From: Ichthyophis bannanicus
Taxonomy: Eukaryota; Chordata; Amphibia; Gymnophiona; Ichthyophiidae
Direction: 5' to 3'
Assembly: GCA_033557465.1 (NCBI GenBank)
Contig: CM066043.1
Span: 108,986,278 to 109,050,277 of the forward strand
Length of the DNA stretch: 64,000 bases
The translations under genes and the position numbers were made by a program. Under the pieces are notes generated by a model that was not told the DNA's origin, did not search any database, and saw only the letters and a program-made list of their open reading frames with translations. Shown here piece after piece: positions 28,451-39,764 of the stretch. Positions within the stretch are counted from its first letter, which is position 1. Each line of letters opens with the position of its first letter.

Positions 28451-30324
28451 CTCCTTGAGCGTAGCCTCTCCGTCCCTGCTATCCCAATCCTGCACAGGAG
28501 GTCGCCTCGCCCTATTTGCCCACCAGTGGCCCCTCATTACCGGGGACAGTTGGGTGTTGAACATAGTCCACAAGGGCTATGCACTACATTTTCACCAACT
28601 GCCTCCACCATACTTTCCAGGGGAGCCCCTGAGGCCTTCCCTGCACACAGACCACCTCCTTCAGGAACTTCAAGGTCTGTTGGTGGACAGGGCGGTGGAG
28701 CCTGTGCTTCCCCACTTGCAAGGTCACGGATTCTACTCCAGGTATTTCCTGGTGCCCAATAGAACTGGGGGCCTTCGCCCAATTCTGGACCTCGGGAACC
28801 TCAACAAGTTCCTAGAGAAAGAAAAGTTCAAGATGCTTACCCTTGGGACACTTCTGCCCTACCTCCAGCAGGGAGATTGGCTATGCTCCTTAGATCTAAC
28901 GGATGCGTACACTCACATCCTCATTCATCCAGACCACAGACAGTACCTCAGGTTCCTTGTGGGAGGAAACCATTATCAGTACAGAGTGCTGCCTTTTTGC
29001 CTCACCTCCGCTCCCAGGGTCTTTACCAAATGCCTGGCAGTAGTTGCGGCCTACCTGCGAACACAGGGAATCTTTGTCTTCCCCTATCTGGACGACTGGC
29101 CACCCTCAGAACTATTGCTCTTCTTCAAATCCTAGGGTTTGTGATAAACTTCGCAAAGTCCACTTTGCTCCCCTCCCAGAACTTGGAGTTCATAGGAGCA
29201 AGGCTGGACACTCTCTCCTGGCAAAGGCTTTCTTGCCAGAAGACAGAGCACAAAGATCGATAACCCTGGCAAACCAGTTTCTCAACAGGTCATCAGTCTC
29301 CGCCAGACTCTGCCTGAGGCTTCTAGGCCACATGGCTTCGACAGTACATGTGACTCCCAATGCCAGGCTCCATATGAGACCTGCACAGTGGTGCCTTCGG
29401 ACTCAGTGGTCACAGGCCACAGGCAGCCTCAGGGACAGGATAAGGGTTTCCAGACACTTTCTGAACTCCCTCAGTTGGTGGCTGCACCCACCCAATCTAC
29501 TAAAAGGCGTGCCTTTTTAGATTCCTGGGTACACGGTGGTACTGACCGACGCCTCCCTGCAGGGCTGGGGAGCTCATTGTCTAGATAAGTCCACCCAGGG
29601 CCTGTGGTCTCCTTGGGAGGCGGCTCAGCAGATCAGTCTACTGGAACTCAGGGCTATTCGCCTAGCTCTCAAAGCTTTCTCTCCTGCCCTGGCTCATCAA
29701 TCTGTCCTGGTTCAGACAGACAACCAGGTGGCCATGTTTTATGTGAACAAACAGGGCGGGACTGGATCCAGACTCCTCTGTCGGGAGGCTCAGGACCTCT
29801 GTTCTTTTTCCCTCAAGCACAACGTGCTCCTCAAGGCTGTGTACCTTCCAGGCCAGGAGAACTACCTGGCCGACAGGTTGAGCAGGATTCTGCAGCCCCA
29901 CGAGTGGCAACTGCATCCCTTGGTGGTTCAGCAGATCTTCCTGAAATGGGGTCTCCCTTGGATAGATCTGTTTGCCAATCCACTGAACAACCAACTGCCA
30001 AAGTTCTGCTCCAGGCAACCGCATCCTCTCTGGATAGCAGCAGATGCTTTTCTGATTCCATGGTCTCAGGGCCTCCTGTATGTGTTTCCTCCCACGCCCT
30101 TGGTGGCCCGAACTCTTTTCAAGATTCTTCAGGACAAGGCCTCGGTCCTGCTGGTGGCTCCCAGGTGGCCGAGACAACCTTGGTTTCCACTTCTGCTTCA
30201 GCTGGCAGTGGATCCCCCTCTGCCTCTGGGGTTGCAACCCGACCTCCTCTCTCAGGATCAGGGTTCCCTTCTGCACCCCAATCCCAAAGCTCTCAGTTTG
30301 ATGGCCTGGAGGCTGCAAGGGTAG
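28451..30324 (+). pseudogene. DIRS RT/RNase H/methylase-like ORF, I-e, internally deleted
   Basis: RT is open from before 28451 to 29135 and includes 'GFYSRYFLVPNRTGGLRPILDL', 'SLDLTDAYTHI' and an intact 'YLDDW' near 29085. About 45 bases are then missing, which shifts the frame. The RT C-terminus continues in other frames ('FVINFAKSTLLPSQNLEF', 'LLGHMASTVHVTPNARLHM'). RNase H and the methylase-like part are again open at 29536-30324: 'LTDASLQGWGAH', 'SLLELRAIRLAL', 'VQTDNQVAMFYVNKQGG', 'LPWIDLFANPLNNQLPKFC', 'PRQPWFPLLLQL'. The catalytic residues of RNase H are all present, but the ORF as a whole is dead. Confidence 0.88.
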
Positions 30325-31360
30325 TTTTGGCTCCCTGGGGCCTACCTCAGGAAGTTGAGGAGGTTCTCCTAGCCTCTAGGAAACAGTCCACTAGGAAAAC
30401 CTATGCTCTCAAATGGAAAAGGTTTTCTGTGTGGTGTCAGTTACGTACAGAGGATCCTTTCTCCTGTATTGTACCAGTAGTGCTTCAGTACTTACTGCAC
30501 TTGTCCAATCAGGGACTCAAGTCCAATTCTGTTTGGGTCCACCTCTCAGCTCTAGCAGCTCACCACTCACTGGTGGAAGGACATTCTCTGTCGGTTCACC
30601 CCTTGGTGTCCCGCTTTCTCAGGGGCTTGCTTTTGCTCAAGCCTCCAATCCGTCGTCCTGCCCCTGAGTGGGAGTTGAATGTGGTCTTGCAGCAACTGAC
30701 TCGCCCACCTTTTGAGCCAATGGCTACTTGTCCACTACGCTTCCTATCCTGGAAGACACTCTTCCTGATAGCCCTTACCTCGGCTAGGCGAGTGAGTGAG
30801 CTTCAGGCCCTGGTCTGTGATAGACCTTACACCAGGATTTATAGGAACAGAGTAGTCCTTAGGACTCATCCAAAGTTCCTCCCAAAGGTTGTCTCCTCTT
30901 TCCACCTCAATCAGGAGGTGGTTCTTCCAACATTCTTCCCTAGGCCTCATGCAAGCCAGGCTGAAGCAGTCCTGCATACCCTGGACTGTAGGAGGGCCTT
31001 ATCCTTCTACCTTGACCGTACGCAGGGGCATAGAAGGGCTACTCAGCTCTTCATTTCTTTTGACCCTAATAATTTGGGGTTGGCTGTGTCCAAGGGTACC
31101 TTGTCCATCTGGGTGGCTGACTGTATCACCTGGCTTACAAGGCGGCTGACCTTCCTTTGCAGGGTCTGGTTACGGCCCACCGTGTCAGGGCAATGGCTGC
31201 CTCAGTGGCTCATCTCCACTCTGTGCCCTTGGTAGACATCTGCAGGGCTGCAACTTGGTCTTCAAGCCAGACTTTTGCGGCCCATTACTGTCTGGAGAGG
31301 GAGTCCCGTAGGGACAATGCTTTTGGCGAAGCAGTACTCCGGAATCTCTTTGAGGTTTAG
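30300..31360 (+). pseudogene. DIRS tyrosine recombinase, I-e, one frameshift
   Basis: The frame is open from 29604 to 31235 and contains the YR from about 30300: 'STRKTYALKWKRFSVWC', 'LHLSNQGLKSNSVWVHLSALAAHH', box I 'TSARRVSELQALV' and 'HTLDCRRALSFYLDRTQGH'. Near 31130-31150 the frame shifts; the C-terminal part (31157-31360) has 'TAHRVRAMAASVAHLHS' (HxxR), 'ATWSSSQTF' and 'AHYCLERES' with the tyrosine, ending 'NLFEV'. All catalytic residues survive. A single frameshift is the only evident lesion. Confidence 0.88.
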
Positions 31361-31484
31361 GCAACTCCTGCCCTCTGTTGGGCTACCGGTGGAGGTTGTG
31401 TCCTTGAAAAGCCTTTATTTGCTGCTGAGACTAGAGGGAGTTCTCTTGTTCAGCCTGGGTTCCTCGGTAGCCCAGAGCTTGTGA

Positions 31485-31857
31485 GTCACCCATATGTGAG
31501 GACTGACTCTTTCTGCTTGGTCCTGGAGAAGGAGTAGTTACTCACCTGTAACAGGTGTTCTCCAGGAGCAGCAGGAATCAGTCCTCACAACCCTCCCTCC
31601 TCCCCTTGGAATTGCAGTTGTACATAGTTTATTTTTCGTTTTTGTGTGCTGTTCTTAGCTATGTCATTTGACTGAGGTAAGATGGCACCTTTAAGCGGGA
31701 AGGGAACCGCGCATGCGTGCCTGCATTCCCAAAGGCTTTCATAGAAAGCTGGGGAAATGCTCCGCTGGGGCTTCATCGGCGCCGATGACACCCATATGTG
31801 AGGACTGATTCCTGCTGCTCCTGGAGAACACCTGTTACAGGTGAGTAACTACTCTTT
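31485..31857 (+). repeat. I-e ICR and right ITR
   Basis: The ICR (about 31485-31588) joins complements of both ends, including 'ggtcctggagaa' next to 'ggagtagttactcacctgtaacaggtg'. The right ITR begins near 31660 ('gaggtaagatggcacc') and the 29-base terminal block occupies 31829-31857, ending 'aactactcttt'. The ICR copy reads 'gaaggagtagt' accordingly. Confidence 0.9.
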
Positions 31858-33767
31858 TCCCCCGGAAAAAGTTGATTTTTTTTTAGTGTTTTACTCATCT
31901 CCAGTCTTGCACCGGTACCTTTCCCGCCCCGACCTCAGTGCCTCGGTATTGGGGTTGATTCTTTTTACTTACTTCCTTTTGGCGTCTTCGCACCCCTTTT
32001 CTCCACTGGCAGCCCGAAGGGTCTTCAACCTTGCTGGGGTTCTTTTTCCCCCCATGGCTACCAGTGGCTTCAAGAAGTGCGATTGGTGTGGTAAGATCAT
32101 GTCCCTAACCGACACGCATGACTGCTGCCTCCAGTGCCTTGCTTGTCGTGGGTCCTTGAAGAGGGGTCTCCCTCAAGGGAACCGAGAGGAAGAAGAAGCC
32201 CTCGAAGGCGGCATCCTTGGATGGCTCTGATCGGCTGGGATCCTCCCTGGCACGGTTGCGGAACACCTGAACTCTGCTGAAGTCATCGGAGAGGGACTGA
32301 CCGGCCAAGATCCCTTGGAAGGATCCCATGGCGGACCGGCCTCGGCAGGTAGCTAAAGTCCTCGTCGGGCCCAAGTCCCTTGGTGTTTGTGCCGAAGGCT
32401 GCAGAGCCACCGGGACTGGCGTCCAGGATGGCAGCCTTGGAGTGCAGTATGACTGCCTTCTTAGACCAGCAGCGGGCGCTGATGTCTGTCATGTTCGGTT
32501 CCTCTGCCCCGACCACCAGGCGTTAGACATTGAAGATGTCCTTGGAGGCCGAGCCGATCCTCGAGGCCATGCAGACCAGAGTAGATCCTCGGCCGAGGTC
32601 GCGCTCTGTCTCCCGTTTGTCAGGGCCGAGGTCATCACCACCGAGTCTCCCAGGTTCGGGTTGTACAGCGCCAGGGCCCCTGAGGCCCAAGGAACACCAA
32701 TCCTCAGAGTATTCTGATTGGGATAGAGGACGAGGAGTCACCAAACACCCATCGGCACAGAGATGTCCCTTCCGATTCCCTGGTCTCTGAACCTCGGAGA
32801 AGGTCCCCACCGGAGGATATGTTCAAGGCCTTGGCCTTTCCTACCGAGTCAGAGGAGGATTCTCGGGCCGACTAGCTCGAGATCCTCCAATACGAGGCTC
32901 CTCCCTGGGAATTGCTCACGGTGCCCATTCCTCCCATCCTGGAGCGGCTTATGTTTCCGCGTGTGGGAGACACCAACATCTGGCGCTGGTGGTCAGCAAG
33001 CAGCTCGACTTGATGTATCGAGTCTGCCGGAGCTCTGGGTTTCAGAAGTCACAGCTGCCGCACAACTCAATGGTTGTGGAGTCGGCGATGCGTCGACTGA
33101 AGAGTCAGAAGACTCACTCCTGCTTCAGGGAGGCCTGCACCTTGGTTGCCCTCAGTGGAAAATGTTACCAGGGCTCGATGCTGAATTGCCGGATCGAGGC
33201 CTACCAGCTGTACATGGACATGTACCTGAGAGACCTGGCGAAGGAACTTGCCGGGTACTCAGCTGGTCTCTCCGAGGAACATTTGCAGCTCTTCAAGAGT
33301 CTGTCCAAAGCCGTCCATGAATGCTCCAAATTTTGTCTCGAGCGGCCTATGATGGTTTCGAGTCGGCAGCCTGGGTATCTGTGGAAGGCATCGGTGCACG
33401 CCGCTAAGCTTAGCTCCAGTCGTCCGATCTCAAGCAATGGGTACAGGACAAGTTGTTCGATGTCCTGTGTCAGGGGGAAAATCTCTTCGGCAAGCCCATG
33501 GCTGAAAAGGCCGCAGAGCTGGAGACAGAGTTCATGACGAGGACTAGGCTATCCAAGAAGACAACTGCGCCCCCCCCCCCCCCCAATGGAAGTGCTCGGG
33601 TAAAAAGCCCTTTTAAGCAAGGAAGTCCACTGCTTATTGAAACTACCCACCTTACCAGGCCTCCCAGGCTCCCCAGCAAGGGCAGCAGGCCAAGGGACAG
33701 GGGCATGGCCCGCGTAAGCAGAAGGCTCCCAAGCCTCCGGTTCCGACCCAGCCAGGAGGGAATTTGA
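31858..33767 (+). pseudogene. DIRS gag-like pseudogene, I-d (after I-e insertion)
   Basis: The leader resumes at 31858; the gag ATG is at 32054 (MATSGFKKCDWCGKIM). The Cys module is cut after 'CCLQCLA', then internal deletions follow. Recognisable later blocks are 'LEILQYEAPPWELLTVPIPPILERLMF' near 32878-32955, 'QLPHNSMVVESAMRRLKSQKTHS' near 33052-33120 and 'IEAYQLYMDMYLRDLAKELAGYSAGLSEEHLQLFKSL' near 33195-33305. A poly-C tract at 33571-33584 interrupts the basic tail. It ends at TGA 33765-33767 preceded by ATT. Confidence 0.82.
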
Positions 33768-33892
33768 CTCCATCAGCATAGCTCCTCTCCCACACACTGA
33801 TCAGCAGCCTACAGGGGGTCGCCTCACCCTTTATGCCCACAGGTGGGAAGCTATAACCACAGACTCCTGGGCATTAAAGGTGGTCAGGCTAG
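33768..33892 (+). pseudogene. DIRS I-d, start of RT ORF, truncated
   Basis: Only the linker is left: 'FDSISIAPLPHTD..PTGGRLTLYAHRWEAITTDSWALKVV' in the RT frame. At about 33893 sequence changes abruptly to an L1-like ORF1 on the other strand. The rest of I-d, and the remainder of I-c, are not found, implying a deletion or rearrangement at this junction. Confidence 0.75.
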
Positions 33893-34686
33893 ATATATCC
33901 ACAAATACTTCCACCTCCGAGCCTTGCCACTTGATCTTGCCCACTTTCCTGGAAGCCCTCATCACCAGTTCTTTGGATCTGTATTCATGCAGGCATACTA
34001 TCACATCTCGCACTTTATCTCTCCTCGGCCCCAATGCTCTATGTGCCCTGTCCACCTTAAGGCATAGTCCCTCCACCTCTATGTCTGCAGCCTTAATAGC
34101 AGCCCTGCAGAACTCCTCTGCCAGGGATACGTAGTTCACCGCTCCTTCGCTTTCAGGCAGGCCCCTGATCTGGATATTAGATCTTCTGAACCTGTTTTCG
34201 AGGTCATCTATTTTTTTGCCATAATTCCTCCTGCGCCTCATTCACAGAGTCCACGCGCTTCTTGTACAGGCCCCACCTGCTCTCTTGCTCCTCGATCCTA
34301 TTTTCCACCTCATCCAGTCGGGTCCCCATGGATGCCATATCCACTTTCATCTCCTGGAGCCAGCCATGTACCTTTTTCTTCAGCGCACCCAGCTCCTGTT
34401 TCATGGAGGCAAACCGCTCCTTTAAATCCTCTTGCAGAGCTTGGATCTCCGTTGACATGTCCCCCATTGCTCCAGCCTTTGCGGTGGTTCTTTGTTCCTC
34501 ATCGGCTGCCGCCATCTTGGCCACGTGTCTTTTTACCCCCGCCGGGCTTTTAAAGGAAAAAGCTTTCATGTCTATTGCGGACTTTCTTGCCGCCATCCGT
34601 GGCTCCCTATAGGCACACTTCTGTCCTCCTCTATCTGGAGGGGGGGGGAGCTCCCTTCGCTTCTTTTCCCTCCTCTGTAGGCTCAT
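33893..34686 (-). pseudogene. L1-like LINE ORF1 (coiled coil plus RRM), 3' truncated
   Basis: Reading down from 34686, the protein starts MSLQRREKKRRELPPPPD, has a charged N-terminus, then a coiled coil ('EIQALQEDLKERFASMKQEL' to 'RLDEVENRIEEQE'), a frameshift at a T-run near 34210-34225, and 'DLENRFRRSNIQIRGLPESEG', the signature start of the L1 ORF1 RNA-recognition domain. It continues to 'SEVEVFVDIS' and is cut at about 33893. This is a nucleic-acid chaperone type ORF1 of the L1/Tx1 lineage. Unusually, the 5' side is kept and the 3' side is lost, with no poly-A junction. Confidence 0.8.
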
Positions 34687-35260
34687 GTATTCCGTTCTGG
34701 GCCTGTAGACCCGCTCTACCTGCTCAGCACCAACAGCCCCGGGAGGGGGTCCGAAGACTCTTTTTACACTGTCCGCTGTGCGCTACTGCAATCCCCAGGT
34801 AGCCGGCCCCGATACCTTTACTGCGTGTGGCCTCGGGCCCGCTAGCTTCACTCTGCTTTACCACGTGCTCTCGGCTACCTCGTTCAGCACCAGATCCTCC
34901 ACTGCGGCCCCTCTGTAGTTTGCACTTTGTCCGTGGAGCAGTCTTGCCTGCGGCACCACCTCCTCCTGCTCACACGGTGCTCCGCTTGCGGCTGCTGGCT
35001 CTGTCCCAGCTTTATTTCCTGCGCCGCAGATCGTCTCTCGGGGCCCACCTTGACCCGGTGCGCTTTACAACTGCTGCTCTGTGGGGGATCGTCTCACCGC
35101 TTTCCCTTCCATAAACAGTGGGGAATCGCCGGCACTATTTGCTCTTAATGGAGTTCCTTAATTTAACATTTATGGGGTTTTTTTCTGCTCTTTCGATGGG
35201 GTTGGTGGCAGAGCTCTATCAGCGCGCTGCCATTCTGTCTGCCGACGTCACAGGAAGTCC
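34687..35260 (-). mobile_element. Probable L1-like 5' UTR
   Basis: This GC-rich non-coding sequence lies immediately upstream of the L1-like ORF1. Read on the minus strand, it runs from a start near 35260 ('tgtgacgtcggcagacagaatgg') to the ORF1 ATG. Its high GC content fits the internal promoter of an L1-type element; the boundary is a guess. Confidence 0.45.
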
Positions 35261-35443
35261 ATCACGTGTCTCTTAAATTTTTATGGGCTTTCTTCCTTTT
35301 CACAGCAGGAGTTTGAAAGTGAAAGTAAAACCGGCATATAAAAACAGGAGCCTGGGCAATCCGAGTTGTCATAAGGAGATAGTCTGTGTTGCAATCGTTC
35401 TGCAGTCAGGAGAACTGACTTGAGAGCTTTCCCTTGCAGGCTT
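35261..35443. other. Unassigned sequence left of DIRS II-a
   Basis: Non-coding. A TATA-like 'catataaaaaca' occurs at about 35335-35346, followed by 'gggcaatccgagttgtcataagg', which could be the promoter part of an LTR or just chance. II-a begins at 35444. Confidence 0.3.
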
Positions 35444-35812
35444 AAGTGTAGTTACTCACCTGTAACAGGTGATCTCCGGGAACAGCAGGAATTTAGTCTT
35501 CACATATGGGGTCTCGTCGGTACCAACGGAGCCTGCGCGGGAAAGTTCCCCAGCGTCCAATAGGAAAGCTTTTGGGAGCATCCCACAGCGCCTGCGTGCT
35601 GCCTTCCCGCCTTTCCAACTGTCCCTCTCCAGTTGAGTTTATAGCTGAGACAAAAGAGAGAGGGAGAGAGAGAGATAGATACAACTCCTAGGGGAGGTGG
35701 TCGGGTTGTGAAGACTAAATTCCTGCTGTTCCTGGAGATCACCTGTTACAGGTGAGTAACTACGCTATATCCAGGAACAAGCAGGAATGTAGTCTTCACA
35801 TATGGGGACTCC
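35444..35812 (-). repeat. II-a right ITR and ICR
   Basis: On the minus strand the right end block lies at 35444-35472, with the cacctgttacaggtg palindrome; the right ITR extends to about 35634 and contains the complement of 'gtcggtaccaacggagcctgcgcggg'. The ICR at about 35706-35810 shows both ends joined ('ctggagatcacctgttacagg' next to 'atatccaggaacaagcagg'). An (ag)n run lies between them at 35658-35680. Confidence 0.88.
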
Positions 35813-35925
35813 CTAGCTGCAGATGCCAGGGAGATGGCCCCAGGAAGTTGTCAGCCCTTGCGAAAGGGCCCCACTTCCCCCTATGGATCTCTGGCATCTT
35901 ACCAGGTACGGTGGGTAGGAGTTGA

Positions 35926-37000
35926 TTAAGTCTGAAAAAGGTGTTGAAGAACAGCTTGGCCAAACAAGGCATCCCGGCGGGAGTCCTTGTCTAAGCAGTA
36001 GTGGGCTATGAAGGTATGTACCGAAGCCCAAGTAGCTGCTCGACAGATGTCGTCGATAGACACAGAGTGAAGGTGAGCCATTGAGGCTGCCATGGCTCTC
36101 ACATTGTGAGCGGCGACATGGCCTTCAAGAGGAAGGTTCTTACTCTCATAGGCAAAGGATAGGCACTGTGCGATCCAGCTGGACAGTGTTCTTTTGGAAA
36201 CTGGAAGTCCCAAATGACTAGGATCAAAAGCAACAAAGAGTTGAGAAGATTTTCTATGTTGCTGTGCCCTTTGCAAGTAAAAGGCCAAAGCTCTTTTACA
36301 GTCCAAGGTATGAAGGTTCCTTTCTGCACTGGAAGCATGAAGCCTCGAAAAGAATACAGGAAGGTAAACCACTTGGTTTAAATGGAAAGGCGAAACCACC
36401 TTTGACATAAAGTGTGGATGAGTCCTAAGAACTACCTTTATAATGGTGGAACCTTGTATAAGGAGGATCAGCCACTAACGCTTGCAATTCACTGATGCAA
36501 CATACTGATGTGTGATTGCAATGAGGAAGATGACTTTCCAGGAATGGAATTGCAAAGATGTAGTGGCTAATGGTTCAAAGGGTGGTTTCATGAGCTGCCC
36601 GAGCACCAGATTTAAGTCCCATGCTACCGGTGGTGGCTTAATGGGAGGCTCTGTTAAAAGAAGGCCTCTCATAAATCTCGCTATGAGAGGATGAGAGGAA
36701 ATAGGTTTCCACTTAGAGGCTTGTAAGAAGCTGCAATAGCACTGAGATGGACTCTTACTGAATTTGTCTTGAGACCTGCATTTGACAAATGAAGGAGATA
36801 CTCCAGTATCGATTCCAGAGGTATCGCAAGAGGGTTAAGACCCTTCTGCGAGCACCATATGGTAAACCCTTTCCGCTTAAAGGCATACAAGCGTCTTGTG
36901 AAGGGTTTCCTAGAAGCATGAAGGATATCCTTTACCTGCTGGGAAAGGTTAAGACCGTGAAGTTCTAGGCTTTCAACAACCAGGCCCTGAGATGCAGACA
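35926..37000 (-). pseudogene. DIRS tyrosine recombinase, II-a
   Basis: Reading downward: 'LHGLNLSQQVKDILHASRKPFTRRLYAFKRKGFTIWC' near 36960-36840, 'HLSNAGLKTNSVRVHLSAIAAS' near 36800-36730, a break, 'LNLVLGQLMKPPFEPLATTSLQF' near 36620-36545, a 2-base insertion at box I near 36503, then an open C-terminal part (36408-35926) with 'AHNVRAMAASMAHLHS' (HxxR), 'ATWASVHTF' and 'AHYCLDKDSRRDALFG'. At box I the usual SAR-R-xSEL is S-x-C-C-ISEL, so the catalytic arginine codon reads TGC. Confidence 0.85.
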
Positions 37001-37002
37001 CT

Positions 37003-38833
37003 GGGGATTAGGATGTCACAGCATCCCATCCTCTTGGGAGAGAAGATCTGGAGAGGATCCCAACTCCAGAGGTGGATCTTGAGAGAGATGTAGGAGCAGA
37101 GGGTGCCACATCTGCCGTGGCCAACGTGTAGCTATGAGGGTCATATGGCCTCTGTTTCTCTGAAGCTTGAATAGGGTTTTGGGGATGAGGAGAATGGGTA
37201 GGAAGACTCATAGGAAGTCCTGACCCCAGTGAAGGAGGAAGGCGTCCCTTGCCTGACAACATCGAGCTGGAATTCTGGAACAGAACTGGGGAAGTTTGGC
37301 ATTCAGTGGACTTGCAGAGAGGTCTATGTCCGGTGTTCCCCAAATCTGAAATATTTGGGCAACCTGGTCTGCATGGAGAGACCATTCGTGTGGAAGCAGA
37401 ACTCGACAGAGTTTGTCTGCCCAAGAGTTTTGAATGCCTGGAAGATACACCGCACGGAGATGAATCTGATGATCGCTGGCGAGGGCCCATAGTCGCAAAG
37501 CTTAATTGCATAGAGACAGAGCCTGTTCCACCCTGCTTGTTCACATAGAATATGGCTACCTGATTGTCCATTTGAATTAGGACTGTCTTGTAGCTGAGCT
37601 GGGCATGAAATACTCAGAGCAAGGGAGATTGCTCTGAGCTCCAGGAGGTTGATGTGAAGACAGGCCTCCTGTGGAGTCCAGGTACCCTGGGTAGAGAGAT
37701 CGTGCAGGTGGGCTCCCCATCCCACCTGTGAAGCATCTGTTAGGGTGGCTTGGGGTAGGGGTTGCTGGAAAGGAGACCCCACCAGAAGGTTTCTGGGTGA
37801 TTGCCACCATTGAAGGGATGAAATAAGACGGTCTGACTTTATTTTGTCCGACAGGCAACCTGAGGCCTATGTCCACTGAGCGGATAAAGTCCACTGGGCT
37901 GCTCGCATATGGAGGCGAGCATAATGAACCACATGCACGGTGGATGCCATGTGGCCTAGCAGTTTTAGCATTTCCCGAGCAGTGAGACAAGGTTTGAGCT
38001 CTGCTTGGGATGCTAGTTGTACTATGCGAAGACAGTGGGGCTGCGGAAGGAAAGCCCTTGTCTGTCTGGTATCCAGATGAGCAAGATTGGATTTTGGGAG
38101 GTTTATGACCAGTCCCAAATACTGAAGGATTTGCAGTGTGCGAGACAGAGCAGAGCTGTCTTCTGGCACTGTAGGGGCTCGAATGAGCCAGTTGTCTAAG
38201 TAAGGGAAGACAAATATTCCCAGAGTGCGGAGAAATGCTGCTTCCACAGCCATGCAGTTTGTAAACACTCTTGGCGCAGAAGCCAGGCCAAAGTGAAGAA
38301 CCTTGTATTGGTAGTGCTTTCCCTGAAACAGTGATTTGGATGGATGAGAATATGAGTATACGCATCCTTGAGATCTAGAGAACAACGCCAATCCTGACTT
38401 TGAAGGTATGGCAGCAGAGTTCCTAGAGAGGCCATTTTGAATTTCTCTCGGAACAGATATTTATAAAATTCTCTGAGGTCTAAAATGGGTCTGTCCTCCT
38501 CCTGTTTTCTTTGGAATAAGGAAATAGGGGGAGTAGAACCCTGTACCCTGATGGGGAATGGGTACTTCCTCTATTGCTCCTTGAGCAAGGAGCATTGTGA
38601 CTTCTTGACCTAAGAGATTGTCGAGAGAGGTCTGAGAATTGAACTGTCTTATAATTGTAGGAGGGGGCAGGCTGTGAAAATGAAGGTTGTACCCCTCTCG
38701 TATAATGGACAGAGTCCAATTTTCTGCTGTTTGGTACCATCTGTGTGCAAAACGACATAACCTGCCTGTGATGGTTAAGGGTTCTGGACCCTTCAGGGGC
38801 AGGAAGGCGAAGTTCTCTAGAAAGGAGTCAAAG
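37003..38833 (-). pseudogene. DIRS RT/RNase H/methylase-like ORF, II-a
   Basis: The RT frame opens at CTT TGA C (38833-38827) and runs through 'VQFSDLSRQSLRS', 'SLGTLLPYLQSQDWRCSLDLKDAYTHILIHP', 'VLHFGLASAPRVFTNC' and 'FPYLDNWLIRAP', where the second catalytic Asp of YLDD is Asn. RNase H follows ('ATLTDASQVGWGAHL', 'INLLELRAISLAL', 'NGQ/MDNQVAIFYVNKQGG') and then the methylase-like part ('DIDLSASPLNAKLPQFC', 'ARDAFLLHWGQDFL'). Several frameshifts are present. Confidence 0.85.
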
Positions 38834-39369
38834 CCCCTGAGGAGGCTGAGCTGGCTGAGGTTTTGTAGCTTTTGGCTTCTTTTGTTGTCTAGGTTGTTGC
38901 TGCTGTCCCTTTTGGGCAGTCTGACCTTGACGGTGTCCCTGTTGGGTATAGGAAGGATAAAACTACTTTTTCTTATTAAAAAAATGGTTTCTTAGAGGAT
39001 CTTTTCTTTACAGGATCGGCTGTAGATTTGGACAATCTATCCAATGCAATATTGTCAGCATCTATTTCATTAACCTTCTCCTGCCAATTCTTGCCAAAGA
39101 GATTTTCTCCTGTGCAAGGAATGTTTCCTAATTTATCCTGTACCCAAATTTCCAAGTCAGATGCCTGAAGATAAGCGATCCAACGAGCACCAATGGCAAT
39201 AGCAGAGGTTCTGCTTATGCACTCAAAACAGTCAAAGGTTGCACGATTCACAAACTTTGAAACATCCTGAGCATGTTTGACAAAAGTGAGATAGTCTTGT
39301 CTTTTGTCATCAGGAAGAAGGGGGCTCAAGCTTCAAGTCCCCTGTGACCTCTTTAAGGAACATTCCCAT
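38831..39369 (-). pseudogene. DIRS gag-like C-terminal part, II-a
   Basis: Downward from 39369: 'MFLKEVTGDLKL' (frameshifted), then 'PLLPDDKRQDYLTFVKHAQDVSKFVNRATFDCFECISRTSAIAIGARWIAYLQ', 'DLEIWVQDKLGNIPCTGENLFGKNWQEKVNEIDADNI' and a basic Lys/Gln-rich tail. The gag frame ends at CTT TGA in 38833-38828. It joins the piece at 49944-50120. Confidence 0.85.
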
Positions 39370-39605
39370 GAAGGACTAGAAAGGGGGACTGTTACTTCTG
39401 GAGAGAAATCTGCAACTGTGAGTATATACTTCTGGTAATTTTCTAAAAAGAATTCTTTGTATTAAAGCTACTTAATCTGTGAACCCACTGTTTTTTGTTG
39501 GATCAGTTAGGGCCTAGTAGCAGCAATTAAAGTTTGAATTTAAAACACAGAGGAGAGCTTTCTGGTTACATTTCATACCCAGCAGAGAGCTTGTAGTTTA
39601 AATTT
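39370..39605 (+). promoter_or_regulatory. CR1 5' UTR, first part, with repeat unit 1
   Basis: Non-coding. 39506-39605 is a unit containing 'gcctagtagcagcaa', 'gagagctttctggtta' and 'cagcagagagcttgtagttt'. The same unit recurs at 45387-45499 and in part at 45500-45560. Tandem 5' UTR units often act as internal promoters in LINEs; that role here is inference. Confidence 0.65.
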
Positions 39606-39764
39606 CTCCAGGACCAAGCAGGAAGTCAGTCCTCACTTATGGGTGACGTCGGCGCCGACGGAGCCCTCGCGGAGCAATTTTCCCCAGCTTTCAAAGAAAG
39701 CCTTTGGGAATTGCAGCGCGCATGCGCGGTCGTCTTCCCGCCCGAGGGTGCCATCTTAGCCAGT
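39606..39764 (+). repeat. I-f left inverted terminal repeat
   Basis: It is complementary to 45198-45357. Motifs: palindrome gtcggcgccgac near 39648-39659, NRF1-like gcgcatgcgc at 39718-39727 and gccatctt at 39750-39757. A leader of about 240 bases follows before the gag ATG. Confidence 0.9.

Larger units (their letters stand above)
26125..31857 (+). mobile_element. DIRS-like YR retrotransposon, copy I-e
   Basis: A 5.73 kb copy with both ITRs and ICR, inserted in a T-run of the I-d leader. It is clearly a different subfamily from I-b and I-f: the ITR reads 'catcggcgccgataaagcc' in place of 'gtcggcgccgacggagcc'. All three genes are recognisable over their full length but each carries lesions. 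Confidence 0.95.

Noticed and set aside
35335..35346. TATA box of a host promoter
   Set aside because: A single AT-rich match without any initiator, ORF or CpG context nearby.
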